A DNA stretch of 64,000 nucleotides from Hygrocybe punicea (GCA_963556145.1 OY744469.1:6048767-6112766); one strand, 5' to 3'. Positions 10,721-21,097 are shown, counted from the stretch's first letter. Program-made: numbers and translations. The notes: generated by a model from the sequence alone, not told the origin.

Positions 10721-11030
10721 TTGCCTGTTCAACAATTGCATATAAATGCAAGCACTCATCCCAATGAGCATTCAGTCAGGCTGTGTCACCTAGCTGGGTA
10801 TGCAATGCTGAGCATACATGGTCACCTAGGGCTTCAAATGCAACTTGAATGTTCTGTCAAGGTAACATGCATGCAAGAACGAGTGTTGAAGCTTAAGCTA
10901 ATTGCCTGATCTGTCTAATGTCAATTCATAACATGTTGAGATCGGCGAACCTACACATCAAATGAAGCCAAATCAAAAAGAACTTACAACCAAATAGCTA
11001 GTTCTACATCTGCCAGGTATTGTTGATACC
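10721..11030. other. intergenic, no gene seen
   Basis: No recognisable coding or repeat structure other than low complexity. Confidence 0.4.
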
Positions 11031-11420
11031 GAATAGCAACAGGGGTGGGTGCACCACCCCCTGCTGTGCATTCTATCTCATCAACCCCACTACCCCCCAT
11101 GATCATGTCCATTTGCATAGGGCGCATTTGATGTGGTGGTGGATGGGACATCTGAGGTTACTGTGTTGGCCGTGGTGTTGATGTTTGTGTTCGTTCAAGT
11201 GCAGATGTGGGAGCATATCATCTCAGCCTCATGGGTGTCATGTTTGTGGTCATGGTTGTGGTCTGGTGGTGGTGACGGCATCGGGGTGGGAAACTGGTAG
11301 TACTGTAGCATTTTAGAAATAAGAATAAAAACCTTACCAAGTGGCAGTGGGGGTAGGTGCACCCCTCCCCTGCTATGGGTTACTTGCAGTGGGGGCAGTG
11401 AAGGGTGATCGTACGTCACA
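11031..11420 (-). repeat. two GTGCAC-centred quasi-palindrome modules (inverted orientation)
   Basis: GGGGTGGGTGCACCACCCC around 11043 and GTGGGGGTAGGTGCACCCC around 11346. They are the same kind of module as at 12910, 13735, 16130, 16450, 17620, 18045, 53945 and 56330. Between them lies GT/CA-rich low-complexity DNA. Confidence 0.6.
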
Positions 11421-11683
11421 GAGCTCTTTTGGTGTTGTAGTTAGAATCATAAGAAGTAACAATGAAACTTACATGGGCAGCTGGAAGTACCCAGCTGTCG
11501 TTTTTCTTCTCATTCGGTGGATGATCTGCATTGTTGAAATCAATCTCATTGATGATGACTATGACATAGTTTATCAGTATATTATAACAGAGTAGTGATG
11601 TGACAACACACTGTAAGACCCGGAAGGCAGGCTTGGATTGTTGAAGGCAGAAAGTGGCACATGGGATAGCCATGAAGACAATG

Positions 11684-11850
11684 GGAAGACTGGGAAGTTT
11701 GTGTGAAGCCTGGGAAGTTTGCATGAAGCCCTGGGAAGTTTGCATGGAACCTTGGGAAGTTCGGATGAAGCATTGGGAAGTTTGGTTGAGCATTGGGAAG
11801 TTTGAATGAAGTCTTGGGAAGTCTGGCTGATGACCGGGAACTTAGCCTCA
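11684..11850 (-). repeat. 20-21-bp minisatellite, GGGAAGTTTGCATGAAGCC type
   Basis: Seven to eight units; TGGGAAG recurs at 11691, 11711, 11732, 11753, 11774, 11794 and 11815, a period of 20-21 bp. It is related to the array at 4885-5095 in the opposite orientation. The open frames across it (FPGLHAN, SQGFMQT repeats) are a by-product of the seven-codon period. Confidence 0.85.
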
Positions 11851-12039
11851 ACTGTGGAATTTTACAAAAAAATTGATAAGTATGTTTCACAGTTGGTATG
11901 TCCAGAGAAAGAGAAATATTTTTAATTTCTCATCTAATTCATCTTATTTAACAAGAATGCTACTTGAATGTCAAAGACAGTGCAGACTTTTATGTTGACT
12001 TTTGCCATGTTATGAAAAAAGTAATTAACGTCATTGGAG

Positions 12040-12130
12040 AATAGGGTGTTTATGTCCAAAGGCGACCCTCATAGGATCTAGCCTATCCCAAGCTGATTTT
12101 TTTGTCCGGATGATGGATATATGACATAAA
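12040..12130 (-). repeat. repeat shared with 4690-4760
   Basis: The reverse complement reads TATGAGGGTCGCCTTTGGAC, as at 4713-4733. Together with the nearby minisatellites it shows that 4.6-5.1 kb and 11.6-12.1 kb are two inverted copies of one family. Confidence 0.7.
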
Positions 12131-12879
12131 AAATGTCCATTGCCATACCACTCTTGCCCAGCCCCAGTCCCCTTTCAGACATCCCTACCTGCCTCTCTCC
12201 ATCAGCTATGCCCTGCTCCATTTCCCAGAATCCCAGCCACACTCCCCTCCCTCTTGGACAGATACCCTGCTACCATCCATACCTTCCCTCTCCCCAGTAG
12301 CCCCACTGCTCTAGCCCCACTCTGCAGACACCCTGTCTCCATCTCCTTCCTCCCTCTCATTATTTCTGATCCCCTTCCTGTGAGCCCACCTTTGCAACAC
12401 TATAAGTTCTATATTTTGTATTTCAAAATGTTTTATTATAATGCGATATATATACATGAAAAACAATGAGGATGAATGAGCCATGAGCTTGTGGTTGCGA
12501 CTCATGAGCATGATGTCAGTTTCCTGGGTCCCAATGCAATGCCACATTGGACATGTAAATGGCATACTTACAAATTTTATTTTTGGGGCTGTGGAGGCCC
12601 AGATGTCTGGATGAGGATATGGCCTTTATGCAAACCAGGGAACAATGTCTGGACAAAAATTGAGCTATAACCCCATTTTTGATGTTCCATGTCTGGATTT
12701 GGATCTGCTATTTAGGCCAAAATTCCAAAAAAATGTCCAGATGCTGATCGAACCTTAGTGCAGACAATTTGGGGTCCTACTATAGTTGTAGTTGTAGTGC
12801 CAACTCAATCTATCTGAGTTTGAAATGATATAACTACAAACAAATAAGACATGCATTGGTTCAAACAGTGCTTCCAGCA
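12131..12879. other. intergenic, no gene seen
   Basis: C-rich low-complexity stretch at 12140-12400, then GTCTGGA-rich sequence. No protein-like open frame on either strand. Confidence 0.5.
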
Positions 12880-13020
12880 CAACAATGGTGATGAAGGAAA
12901 ATGGCTGGGAGGGTGGTGCACCCACCGAATGGCCCATGTATGTACCACAAACCCCATCCTGTCATTGTTGGCTAACACCATCCAACCATGACCATGCTGG
13001 TGCTCAACCCAACCCACCAC

Positions 13021-13041
13021 ACCTTGCAAATGTGTGCAAAC
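13021..13041 (+). repeat. left part of a 55-bp palindrome interrupted by the hAT-type element
   Basis: ACCTTGCAAATGTGTGCAAAC. The remaining 34 bp are at 14352-14385. Removing the element and one target copy restores a 55-bp unit with CATGTCAACTGACATG at its centre. Confidence 0.8.
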
Positions 13042-14343
13042 TAGTGTTGGGGAAGTTCGGTTTGGTCCGGTTTGGGGCCTTTTTGCCCAAACCGGAAACC
13101 GAATGGTCCGGTTTTCCACCCAAAGTCCCCAAACCAGACCGAAACCGATGCAAACGGTTTGCATCGGTTCGGTTTTGGTCCAAACGCGGTCTGAACCACG
13201 GACCGCTAGTGCTCAGTGCCCCTGCACCATTCTGACCTCGCAACAGTGCTGCGCACGTCAATTGACGTGGCCAGCCTGTTTGCGAGGTGAGATTGGGGTG
13301 CTGGGGTGCTGGCACACCCTGCGCCGGCATTGAGCCGCACGCGGGCTTCTCCATGGGTGTCCCGACGCGTCACACGCATTGTACATGCGATGTGGGTTGA
13401 CCGCGTTGGCCGTTTTCGGTGGACGCGTGATGGTGGTGGTGGTGGTGGTGGTGGTGGGCCCCACGCGTCATACGCGTTGTGCACGCGACGACGGCTGGGC
13501 CGCTTTGGTTGTTTTCGGCGGACGCGTGGTGGTGGTGGCATAGGAGCCTCTTCGCGAGGGTGTCCGGACGCGTCATACGCGTTGTACACACGACGACGGC
13601 CGGGTTGACCCCGCGTTGGCCTTCCTCGGTGGTGTTAGTGTTGCGTGGTGGTGGTGGTACGGTGCCGCGTTCTATAATGGACGAATAAATCAGTGAAAAA
13701 ATGAATAAAGGTACATACCACGAAGGAGCGGGGTGGATGCACCACCCCTGCTGCTCTTCCACCTTGTTGACTCCACCCCATTCACGTACGTTTGGCGCGC
13801 GTTTTGAACGCGTTTGGCGTGGCGCTGGGGGTGGGCCGTGGGCGTTGCTGTGGGCGCGTCCGGCGTGGCGTTGACGGTGGTTGTAACCGTCGCCGTTGTC
13901 GTTGCCGTTGTCGTGGTCGTTGTCGTGGTGGTGGTGGTGGTGGTGGTGGTGGCCGTGGTGCATCAACCTGTAATTTGTAAATGCGTTAGTTAAGTTCGAA
14001 TAAATAAAAATAAAAAACATACGTGGGCGGCAGGGAGTACCCCGCCGCCCGTTTTGTCGACCTCGGGTGCTCCATCGTCTTCGTTTGGCGTATATCGGGG
14101 GTGTTGTTGGTGGGGTTGGTGACTTTGGGTGACTTTCGAAGTCAGCCATGTAGCCGACTTTGGACTGTCGGTTTGCGGTTCAAACTGAGTTTGAAACCGT
14201 TTCGGCCCGCGGCCAAATCTCCAAACCGGAGACTGAACGGTTCGGTCTCAGCCGAAATTTCCCAAACTGAAACCGAAACCGGCGGTTTCGGTTCGGTCTA
14301 AACCGGGTTTGGGTCGGTCTGAGACCGAACTTCCCCAACACTA
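13042..14343. mobile_element. non-autonomous hAT-type element 1 (1,302 bp)
   Basis: The ends begin TAGTGTTGGGGAAGTTCGGT on the left and, inverted, TAGTGTTGGGGAAGTTCGGT on the right, flanked by a perfect 8-bp duplication GTGCAAAC (13034-13041 and 14344-14351). An 8-bp duplication and a TAGTGTTG-like end are the marks of the hAT superfamily. The interior has subterminal AACCGG/CCGGTT-rich sequence, GGT trinucleotide runs (about 13430 and 13924), an internal 54-bp palindrome at 13235 and a GTGCAC-type module near 13735. No transposase. Open frames inside code for His runs and reflect the trinucleotide repeats. Confidence 0.9.
13235..13288 (+). repeat. 54-bp palindrome, copy inside hAT-type element 1
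   Basis: Ends ACCTCGCAA and TTTGCGAGGT, centre CACGTCAATTGACGTG. One of at least 13 units of 52-56 bp in this window. Confidence 0.9.
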
Positions 14344-14351
14344 GTGCAAAC

Positions 14352-14385
14352 ATGTCAACTGACATGTAGACATCATTCACAAGGT
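14352..14385 (+). repeat. right part of the interrupted 55-bp palindrome
   Basis: ATGTCAACTGACATGTAGAC onward to CACAAGGT. Completes 13021-13041 once the hAT-type element is taken out. Confidence 0.8.
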
Positions 14386-14412
14386 GTCCAGCCACCACCC
14401 CCTTGCCAACAC

Positions 14413-14467
14413 ACCTTGTGAATGTGCACAGACATGTCAACTGACATGTAGATGTCATTTGCAAAGT
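14413..14467 (+). repeat. 55-bp palindrome
   Basis: Ends ACCTTGTGAA and TTTGCAAAGT, centre ACATGTCAACTGACATGT. A diverged member of the family. Confidence 0.75.
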
Positions 14468-14521
14468 GTGATGGAAACAGGAGTGTAGATTCTGCTCCCA
14501 TTTCTACCTGAGGCCCCATAT

Positions 14522-14573
14522 ACCTCACAAGGGTGACAATGGCATCAATTGATGTGTCTGGCCAATGCGAAGT
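14522..14573 (+). repeat. 52-bp palindrome
   Basis: Ends ACCTCACAAG and AATGCGAAGT, centre CATCAATTGATG. It is followed by the GGTATGGGTGTGG tail also seen after the copies at 18378 and 55539. Confidence 0.8.
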
Positions 14574-14765
14574 ATGTGGCATTCCCAGTACCTGTGGTCT
14601 ACTGCCATACCTGCTGTTGTGGTACAACGTGTACCCATCCACAGGTACTGTGGGTATGGGTGTGGTGTCCAAAAATTGGACCTGCCATGGAGGCCCCACT
14701 CCACTCCACTCCACCTTCTTCACTCCCTCTCCACTCCCTCTCCACTCCCTCTCCTATACTAACTG

Positions 14766-15030
14766 ATACTTGAGGTCTGATTGATTTTTCTGTTGTGCAA
14801 GCAATTTTTCAAGCAATTTTGGGTGTCATTTTTCCTTTTTGAATTATAAACTAGAATAAATGTATAATACAGGGAGAAATGAGGGTAAGGAGCAGGGAGA
14901 ATGCAGGAGACAAGGAAACAAAAGGGAGCAGGGGGAGAAGAATGGCTATGTGCATAATAAAATAAAGAATCTTGTTCCTCCCTCCTCCTCTTAATTAATT
15001 AATTAATTAGTGGTGGCACCACAACTATAG
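14766..15030. other. intergenic, no gene seen
   Basis: Purine-rich DNA and a short TTAA microsatellite (about 14992-15009). Confidence 0.5.
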
Positions 15031-15035
15031 TTCAA

Positions 15036-15063
15036 GAGCTGATAATTGATAAGCAGACTTGCA
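15036..15063 (+). repeat. boundary motif shared with 4568 and 46640
   Basis: GCTGATAATTGATAAGCAGA, the same sequence as at 4580-4607 and inverted at 46635-46665. It probably marks one end of a dispersed repeat family that also carries the 80-bp array. Confidence 0.65.
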
Positions 15064-15382
15064 GCACTCAGATTTTTCATGACTGTAACTCTCAGTTGTT
15101 GTGAGTGTAAATGACTAATATACCTGTAGTGTAACTCTAACACAGAAATTAGTACATGTAAATGTAATCATGTTGTGATGCAGACGTACCTCAGTCATTG
15201 TGAATGTAAACTACTGAGGTATTTGGGATCCTGAACCCCAAACATATTTGGGCATTCAGGGTTTGTGATATTTGGTTGGTATCCCCATATGGGTGGAGCT
15301 ATAGCTCACTACCTTTGTTCTTCTCTCTTGACAAGATTTGTGAAAATTGATTGCTGTATATAAGAGGCTACCATATACACCT

Positions 15383-15583
15383 AATTATTCCTCTGCAATG
15401 ACATTTTTTCAGTCTCATAGAAGCTTGACAATACAATATAAGCCATTCTGATAAACATTTAATTATTCCTGTGAAATACCATTTTTTCACAGTATTATAG
15501 GAGCTTGGCCATATAATATAAGCCATCCTGATAAACATGTACTTATTCCTGTGAAATACCATTTTTTTATAGTCATGTAGTAG
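15383..15583 (+). repeat. 80-bp tandem array, about 2.5 units
   Basis: Units start AATTATTCCTSTGMAAT at 15383 and 15461 and ACTTATTCCTGTG at 15541. Each contains ATATAAGCCAT and ends ATAAACATTT. The same units occur inverted at 46211-46520. Confidence 0.88.
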
Positions 15584-15585
15584 CA

Positions 15586-15752
15586 TCAGGAAAACCAGCC
15601 ACTTCTTAATTGGTCTTAGATGTGTTAATTTTAGTTTTAAGACAGCATAAGACAGATTAAGAAATGAGATTGACTTATTCTTTCTTATTTTTGGTCTTCA
15701 TTTTAAGAATACGGTATATTAAGATCTTAAGTAACACATGGTTTTCCTGATA
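15586..15752. repeat. small inverted-repeat (MITE-like) element, about 165 bp
   Basis: ATCAGGAAAACCA at the left and TGGTTTTCCTGAT at the right form inverted ends; CTTAA/TTAAG words in the interior add to the symmetry. No clear target duplication. Confidence 0.6.
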
Positions 15753-16060
15753 TGGCATCCTTATCCTCATCCCTGTCATCTGTATTGTCTTTTTCTTTGT
15801 TCTACACATGCCTGTTGAATGACTTGTATGGTCAGGCCTGAGGCAAATATGAAATGACTCACCTTTGGCATATTCTGACTAGTCATATGCACAGGTATTG
15901 AAACCTGCATGGTCACAGGTATGGGTCCTTGTGGGTATGGGTATGGGTAGCCAAATTGGACCTGTGATTTACCTGTACCCATGCCATCCACGGTTTTTTA
16001 TGGGTAGTGTGTTGATCCTGTGACATGCGACTTGACCTTGACTATGTGGCAACAGCAAGA
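15753..16060. other. intergenic, GGTATGGGTA-rich
   Basis: No gene. At 15915-15985 GGTATGGGT words and their complements occur, as in the composite repeat tails. Confidence 0.45.
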
Positions 16061-16485
16061 CCAAATGAAAACCAACAGCAATGAAATTACAATGGACAAG
16101 GTTAGGAAATGAAAAGAGCAGTGGGGAGTGGTGCACCCCTGCTGCATTAGGTATTTATTTATATAGTTCTATCACACTGACTAACCAGACAACTACAGAC
16201 ACCACAGTGACCACACAACCACAATGATGAAACCAACAACAAGGACAGGGACAACAAAAACAGGGACAACAAGGACAGGGAAAAAAAGGATGAGGACAAC
16301 AGGGATGAGGACTGCAACTGCAACCACGATGATGGCAACTGCAATGATGACAAACCATGAAGACAGCAAGCCACAATGATTGCAAACAATGATGACAGCA
16401 AGCATGGTGGCAACGGACAATGAAGGCAAAGAGAGGAGCAGTGGGGGTGGTGCACCCATCACCCACTGCAACAGGTATGTTTTCT
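16061..16485 (+). repeat. two GTGCAC modules with GACAACAAGGACAGGG minisatellite
   Basis: GTGGGGAGTGGTGCACCCCT at 16121 and GTGGGGGTGGTGCACCCATC at 16441. Between them is an A/C/G-rich array of GACAACAANGACAGGG words (about 16236-16290) followed by CAATGATGAC words. Each module is followed within about 20 bases by a donor-like AGGTAT. Hydrophobic frames on the minus strand are artefacts of the repeat. Confidence 0.6.
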
Positions 16486-16683
16486 GATCATTATTATACA
16501 TTGCTACTGACTACAGCCCCATATGCTCCCAACCCCCATGCCCATGCCCATCCACTCAACCAGTGGGCCAATGACAGGTGCCAACAGCAGTGCCAAACAG
16601 CCAAATGGTCACCAAATACACCAGCTCAACCTCAACCCACCTCGTGATCAGCACCACTGTGTCAATCAAAATCAGCACTGCTA

Positions 16684-17170
16684 GGGTTTAACATGGGTCC
16701 AGGTAAACCCAGTGACCTGCCGGTTTGGGTCTGACCAGTCCATAAGGCATAGCGTGGGTAGGGGTTTACCTGTTGTTATTCTAAAAATGGGTAATGCGGG
16801 TTCAGGTATGGTGTTTTGGTTTGCACACCATGTCAAAACCATACCCATTATCCGTGGGTGATGGGTTTTCACGGGTCTGTTAACACAAGCCCCAGGTACC
16901 TAACCCGACTTCACAAAAACAGATGGAGTGTGTCAATTGACGTGTCCCCGTTCTTCATGAGGTTAGGATGGAACATGGTGGGTACCTGCAGATAACAGGT
17001 ATGGTGTGTACCCATCATCGTAGCAGGTATGGGTTCCACAGGTATGGGTGCAGTGTTGGGAATTCTGACCCACAGCATATCCGTGCAATGCCTTACAGGT
17101 CCAGGTACCAGGTTGCCATTTTGTCAACCCACATGATACTGTGACCTGAACCAGTGGGTCACTGGGTTTA
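16684..17170 (+). repeat. modular composite repeat, copy 2
   Basis: AAACCCAGTGACC near 16708 and its inverse GGTCACTGGGTTT near 17156 bracket a unit that contains the palindrome at 16908-16963 and several GGTATGG / CCATACC words. Confidence 0.55.
16908..16963 (+). repeat. 56-bp palindrome
   Basis: Left end ACTTCACAA (decayed), right end TTCATGAGGT, centre GTGTCAATTGACGTG. Confidence 0.7.
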
Positions 17171-17599
17171 GCCAGGTTTAGTCAAGATCTCCAATGACGG
17201 TTGATGGTCGACCACCAACAAACAAGAAGAGGGTCCAACAACCCTGAAAAACACAGAGTCCAGCCAGTGTGACCACTCACTGGCTGACAGGTACATGTTT
17301 TCATGGATGCGGTGTTGATGTTCACCTATACACTAAGAGAGGGTCTAAGTGTGGGGTGTGAGGGCTGATCCAAGGGAGGTCTTGAGCTCTTAGAGATATG
17401 GGGGAAAAAGGGGCAATCCAACCCTGTATTTGTACTTGTTGTGCTACAATAAGTACAGAACAAAAACTAACTAATAAAAATGGTAAAATATCAGCAATCG
17501 GAGCTCAGACATGCAGCATGTGTATCATTACTAATGAGCCAATGTCAGCCATTGACAGACTCGTGTTCTTGACTGACAACAATGCTGGGCTGTGATGAC
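17171..17599. other. intergenic, no gene seen
   Basis: Short frames only. The phrase ACTGGCTGACAGGT at 17279 recurs at 17640, indicating more fragments of the same repeat family. Confidence 0.45.
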
Positions 17600-18151
17600 C
17601 ATGGTGGGGAGGGAATCCCAGCCAGTGAGTGGTGCATCCACTCACTGGCTGACAGGTGAGTCTGTTTACCAGCTCAGTCATGATCCTCGCTGATGAGCCG
17701 ACAGCATGTGGATACTAAGGCCTAGCATGGGTAGGGGTTTACCCACAGTTGTTCCGAAATGGGTAATGCAGGTTCGGGTATGGTGTCCCGATTTGGACAC
17801 CGTGCCCAAACCACACCCTTCACCCATGGTATGCGGGTGGCTGCGGTTATGTGGTTATGCAGGTTGGCCTATTCTCAAGACCCAGTAAGTAATTAGTTTT
17901 CTTTTCTTTTACTATTACTATTTTATTTTATTTTATTTCTTATATATTTCATATACAAACCAACTCAAAAACAAACAACAACAACAAATGACAACAACAA
18001 TGACTCAGACCCGGGCTCAGCAAGGAAAATGATGGAACAAGGCCGGGAGGGTGGTGCCCACCAAACGGCCCAGGTACATGCCCCCAACCCAGCCTCTAAG
18101 ACATTTGCTAACCCTCCCAACAATCACCCAACAACCATGTGTCCCAACTGC

Positions 18152-18203
18152 ACCTCACAACAACCATGCCTTGTGGACACATGTCAATGTGTGTTCATGA
18201 GGT
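18152..18203 (+). repeat. 52-bp palindrome-family unit
   Basis: Ends ACCTCACAA and TTCATGAGGT, interior ACACATGTCAATGTGTG. The centre is partly decayed. Confidence 0.65.
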
Positions 18204-18377
18204 CTCCAGCACAGAAGAATACACAGGGACCTCGCAAACATGTGCAGATGCATAGGGCTCACATGGTGCCCCCACCCCTCATGAACGAGGTTAACCCCAA
18301 GCGTGATGGCCACCAGAGACCCCACCTCATGAATGAGGTTAACCCTGAATGTGAAGCCCACCAGAGACCCCCCGTTT

Positions 18378-18431
18378 ACCTCATGAGGGTGACAATGATG
18401 TCAATTGACGTGCATCTGGCCTGTGTGAGGT
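18378..18431 (+). repeat. 54-bp palindrome
   Basis: Ends ACCTCATGA and GTGTGAGGT, centre GATGTCAATTGACGTGC. Confidence 0.85.
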
Positions 18432-18722
18432 ATGGGGCTCCCAGGTGCCCACAGTGTACCAGGTACCTGCTGTCTACTGCCATACACGCTGTCATTTGGG
18501 TATGGTATGTACCCATTATCTGAACAGGTGCAGATACAGTGGGTATGGGTGTGGTGTCCAGAAATCGGACCTGCGGTATACCCATGCTGTGCCTTAGTGG
18601 ATCCATCCCCTTTTGTTCTTGGATGACAACAATAGAGCTGTGACATGGTGCTGAATGGCCCATGGAGGCACCATCATTGACGATACCTCTGAACAGTCGA
18701 GGATGTGGCAAGGCCGGATCTG

Positions 18723-19080
18723 TTGAGATGAGCATGATGCTCATCTCTCAATGATACCAGGTGACTCAACAAGACAAGATGAGGACATCACTGGACGAGG
18801 ATGCCAGGCCATGATACCAGACCACAACACCAGACCACAACATGGAGACAAGCCCAGCACTTGTCTTGTCTACCACAATGGGGTGGACCTCACTCGACTG
18901 GTTAAGATGAGCAACATGCTCATCTCGTGTCATGATGTTAGGGGAGTTGATGAGATGAGCATGTTGCTTGTCTTGTTTGACAATGTTAGAAAGGTCAATG
19001 AGACAAGTGTGAAGCACACCTGTCTTGTCATGATGTTGGGATTCCACCAGATGAGATGAGCATCATGCTCATCTCGTCAT
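18723..19080. repeat. cluster of GAGATGAGCA...TGCTCATCTC palindromes
   Basis: Perfect or near-perfect dyads at 18723-18747 (GAGATGAGCATGATGCTCAT), 18903-18928, 18950-18975, about 18999-19028 (decayed) and 19051-19078. The core is always flanked by G/A-rich GAGATGAG and its complement. Short open frames across it are not protein-like. Confidence 0.75.
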
Positions 19081-19139
19081 CTCATTGTATATACAATTTA
19101 GTCTATATAAGATTTATCTATGAGACTCTGTGAGACCTC

Positions 19140-19515
19140 CAAAACCTGGTGAACCCAGGTATAAAAACTGTTGACACCATGACCTGAACCCATTTTTGAC
19201 TGGGTTCGAGCAGTCTGGGTCTGGGTCTGGCAATCCAGACCCCCAGGTAACCCATATTAAACCCAAGGCACTGCATTCACAAGGTGGGGATATTACCCAG
19301 GAGACGAGGGGGAGATGAGAAGGAGATGGGAGCCCCACCCAATTCCCCATGTGAAGATGCAGCACAATGTAAATTGACTTTGGTGCTGTGTTCACGAGAT
19401 AATGGGAGGTGGGGCTCCTCTGGCATACAACCATATCTGTGGCCACAGGTACGTGTTTCCACAGGTATGGGTATGGGTAGCCATGGAATAACCATGGGTT
19501 ACCTGTGCCAATCAC
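19140..19515 (+). repeat. modular composite repeat, fragment (copy 4)
   Basis: GGTATAAAAACTGTTGACAC, TGGGTCTGGGTCTGG and GTATGGGTATGGGTA words, with AATTGACTTTGGTG as a decayed palindrome centre. No gene. Confidence 0.45.
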
Positions 19516-20084
19516 TAATTCTGACCACACCAAATCTGCTGCACCAGTTTCAAATGGGTCTTGATGTGCTTGCAACTCCTATCCCACCAGATAAGGCCTG
19601 ACTGACTGGTGTGATGGCAAGTGTTAGTGTAGATCCAGAAGAGAAATCTACAGAAAGGGATGATCAGCTAGAAAGTGATCATAGGAGTACCAGGTTTTCT
19701 ATAGAGTTGTTGTGGTTTAATCCTACCCAGATCCAGGGGTTCTGGAACAGAGGGGAAGTGTAAGGGAAAGGACAAAGAGGAATATAGATGATTCAAGGAG
19801 AGAACTAAAGTGTGGAACTGAGATGCAATAATATTCTGCATCTTGTAGTGTAAAAGTACATCTTTTATACTACTAAGAAGAATCCTGTGCTGTATACTAC
19901 AACAGAAGGCTGTAGCTGATAGGGGTTGAGTGGAGAGGGGATAGGAGAAGGGTACTATGTACTAGGAAACAGGAAATGAAGAAATATGATATGTAAGTAT
20001 ATACAAACTGATTCCAGGTCATTAGGAACATCACATGGTCAATAGGAATGATTCTGGAGTCAGATCCAGAGCAGAATCAATGAA
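19516..20084. other. intergenic, no gene seen
   Basis: Purine-rich sequence with only short frames. Confidence 0.45.
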
Positions 20085-20165
20085 ATAAGTGGAATTGAGT
20101 AGAATCAATGATAATAGAGTGGAATTGAGTAGAATCAATGATAATAGAGTGGAAACAATAGAGTG
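20085..20165 (+). repeat. 32-bp minisatellite, about 2.5 units
   Basis: GTGGAATTGAGTAGAATCAA followed by TGATAATAGA, repeated directly twice and then partially. Confidence 0.85.
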
Positions 20166-20239
20166 AAAACAGATGGGAATGGAGTGGGATATGGTGGGGA
20201 TATGGATCCAGAGGGTCTGGAGTCTTTACACTGGCTGTA

Positions 20240-20345
20240 GTAACAGAGTACAGTTTATAAGCCAAAGCCAAGTACAGTTTTTCAGCTAAAGTATGGTATG
20301 GTTTTCAGTTAAGGGTCACATGCTCAAGGGCTCCAGCCATATGGT
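20240..20345 (+). repeat. repeat shared with 47000-47090 (inverted)
   Basis: GCCAAAGCCAAGTACAGTTT, then CAGCTAAAGTATGGTATGG and TCCAGCCATATGGTAT. The reverse complement is found at 46990-47090, where it sits next to the 80-bp array locus. Confidence 0.8.
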
Positions 20346-21097
20346 ATTAACATCAGGGAAACAATGTTGGATTGACAAGGCTTTATATGGCTTGAAAATA
20401 AATAGAATGTGCAGAATATGTATCATTTTGATAAATGAATTGATATAGCCATATATAGGCTGATGGAGATGTTGAAATTTACAAATATCTGAACTGTGTT
20501 GAGACTCTATATGATGTTACTAAGTCATGTCATTTAGGCATGACAAAGTAATCGGTTATAGCCATTATGCTGGGCACCATATGAATCAACTTGATGTAAG
20601 TTCACAATGTGTTGTAATCATGGTGAACTATAATCCGAATTGCAATCTATCTTCTCCAGTACCTAGGTTTATAAAGGGTGGTTCTGTAGATCTTTTTTAC
20701 CGTCTACACAAGCCATACACAAACAATAATGCAGTATCAGCTTGATATGCAAGGTTATGTCATCATCATGCTGATGACAATTTTGGCCTCAGGTGTGAGA
20801 ATGATCTATATGGCAGAATATACAAAGTACGTCCCTCATTGCAATAACTTACCAGAATGATCATCTTCATGGCAATAAGCAGACAATTTATGCTGTTGTT
20901 GATCATTTGCCAATGCGATATAAACACACAAAGTGGGCTAGATACTGTCTACAGCATCAGAATTTAAGGTGCACGGACTGAATTGCACAATTGGACTCGA
21001 TTAACATTGTGGTTGGGCTTTAGCTTATCTGTCTGGAAGCTATGTGCGTAGCAAGAAATGTTCGTATTCGTAATGGTTTAGCTTCGAGGAGAGGTGT
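20346..21097. other. intergenic, no gene recognised
   Basis: A 72-codon plus-strand frame (20527-20745) is present but I see no domain. The rest has no coding signal. Confidence 0.4.

Larger units (their letters stand above)
12880..14765 (+). repeat. modular composite repeat, copy 1 (with nested hAT-type element)
   Basis: Order: GGGAGGGTGGTGCACCCACC module, TTGGCTAACACC block, a 55-bp palindrome split by the hAT-type element, a second palindrome (14413-14467), a third (14522-14573), then CTACTGCCATACCTGC and a GGGTATGGGTGTGG / TTGGACCTG tail. The same order recurs at 17.6-18.6, 53.7-55.8 and 56.0-56.8 kb, so this is one dispersed, non-coding family. Its true ends are not defined. Confidence 0.6.
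17600..18610 (+). repeat. modular composite repeat, copy 3
   Basis: Contains CCAGTGAGTGGTGCATCCACTCACTGG (17615-17642), a near-perfect dyad. It is followed by a GGTATGGTGTCC block (about 17778), a CAACAACAAATGACAACAAC tract, GGGAGGGTGGTGCCCACC (18043), TTTGCTAACCC, palindromes at 18152 and 18378, and a GGGTATGGGTGTGG tail. Same module order as the copies at 12.9 and 53.7 kb. Confidence 0.6.

Noticed and set aside
11416..11890. Periodic frames (FPGLHAN, SQGFMQT) suggesting a repeat protein
   Set aside because: The 20-21-bp minisatellite drifts in period and breaks frame; two different frames are open over the same array.
13370..14149. 259-codon minus-strand His-rich frame
   Set aside because: Lies inside hAT-type element 1 and consists of GGT/CCA repeat translation (His runs) plus linker; no protein family.
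16155..16501. Hydrophobic, Val/Leu/Cys-rich minus-strand frames that look like membrane proteins
   Set aside because: They translate a GACAACAAGGACAGGG minisatellite; three overlapping frames are open for the same reason.
4885..19080. Possible CRISPR array
   Set aside because: Repeats are degenerate, spacing is irregular, there are no unique spacers of uniform length and no cas genes; the organism is a fungus.
20527..20745. 72-codon plus-strand frame
   Set aside because: Protein-like composition but no recognisable motif, no splice context and no copy elsewhere in the window, so I do not call it a gene.
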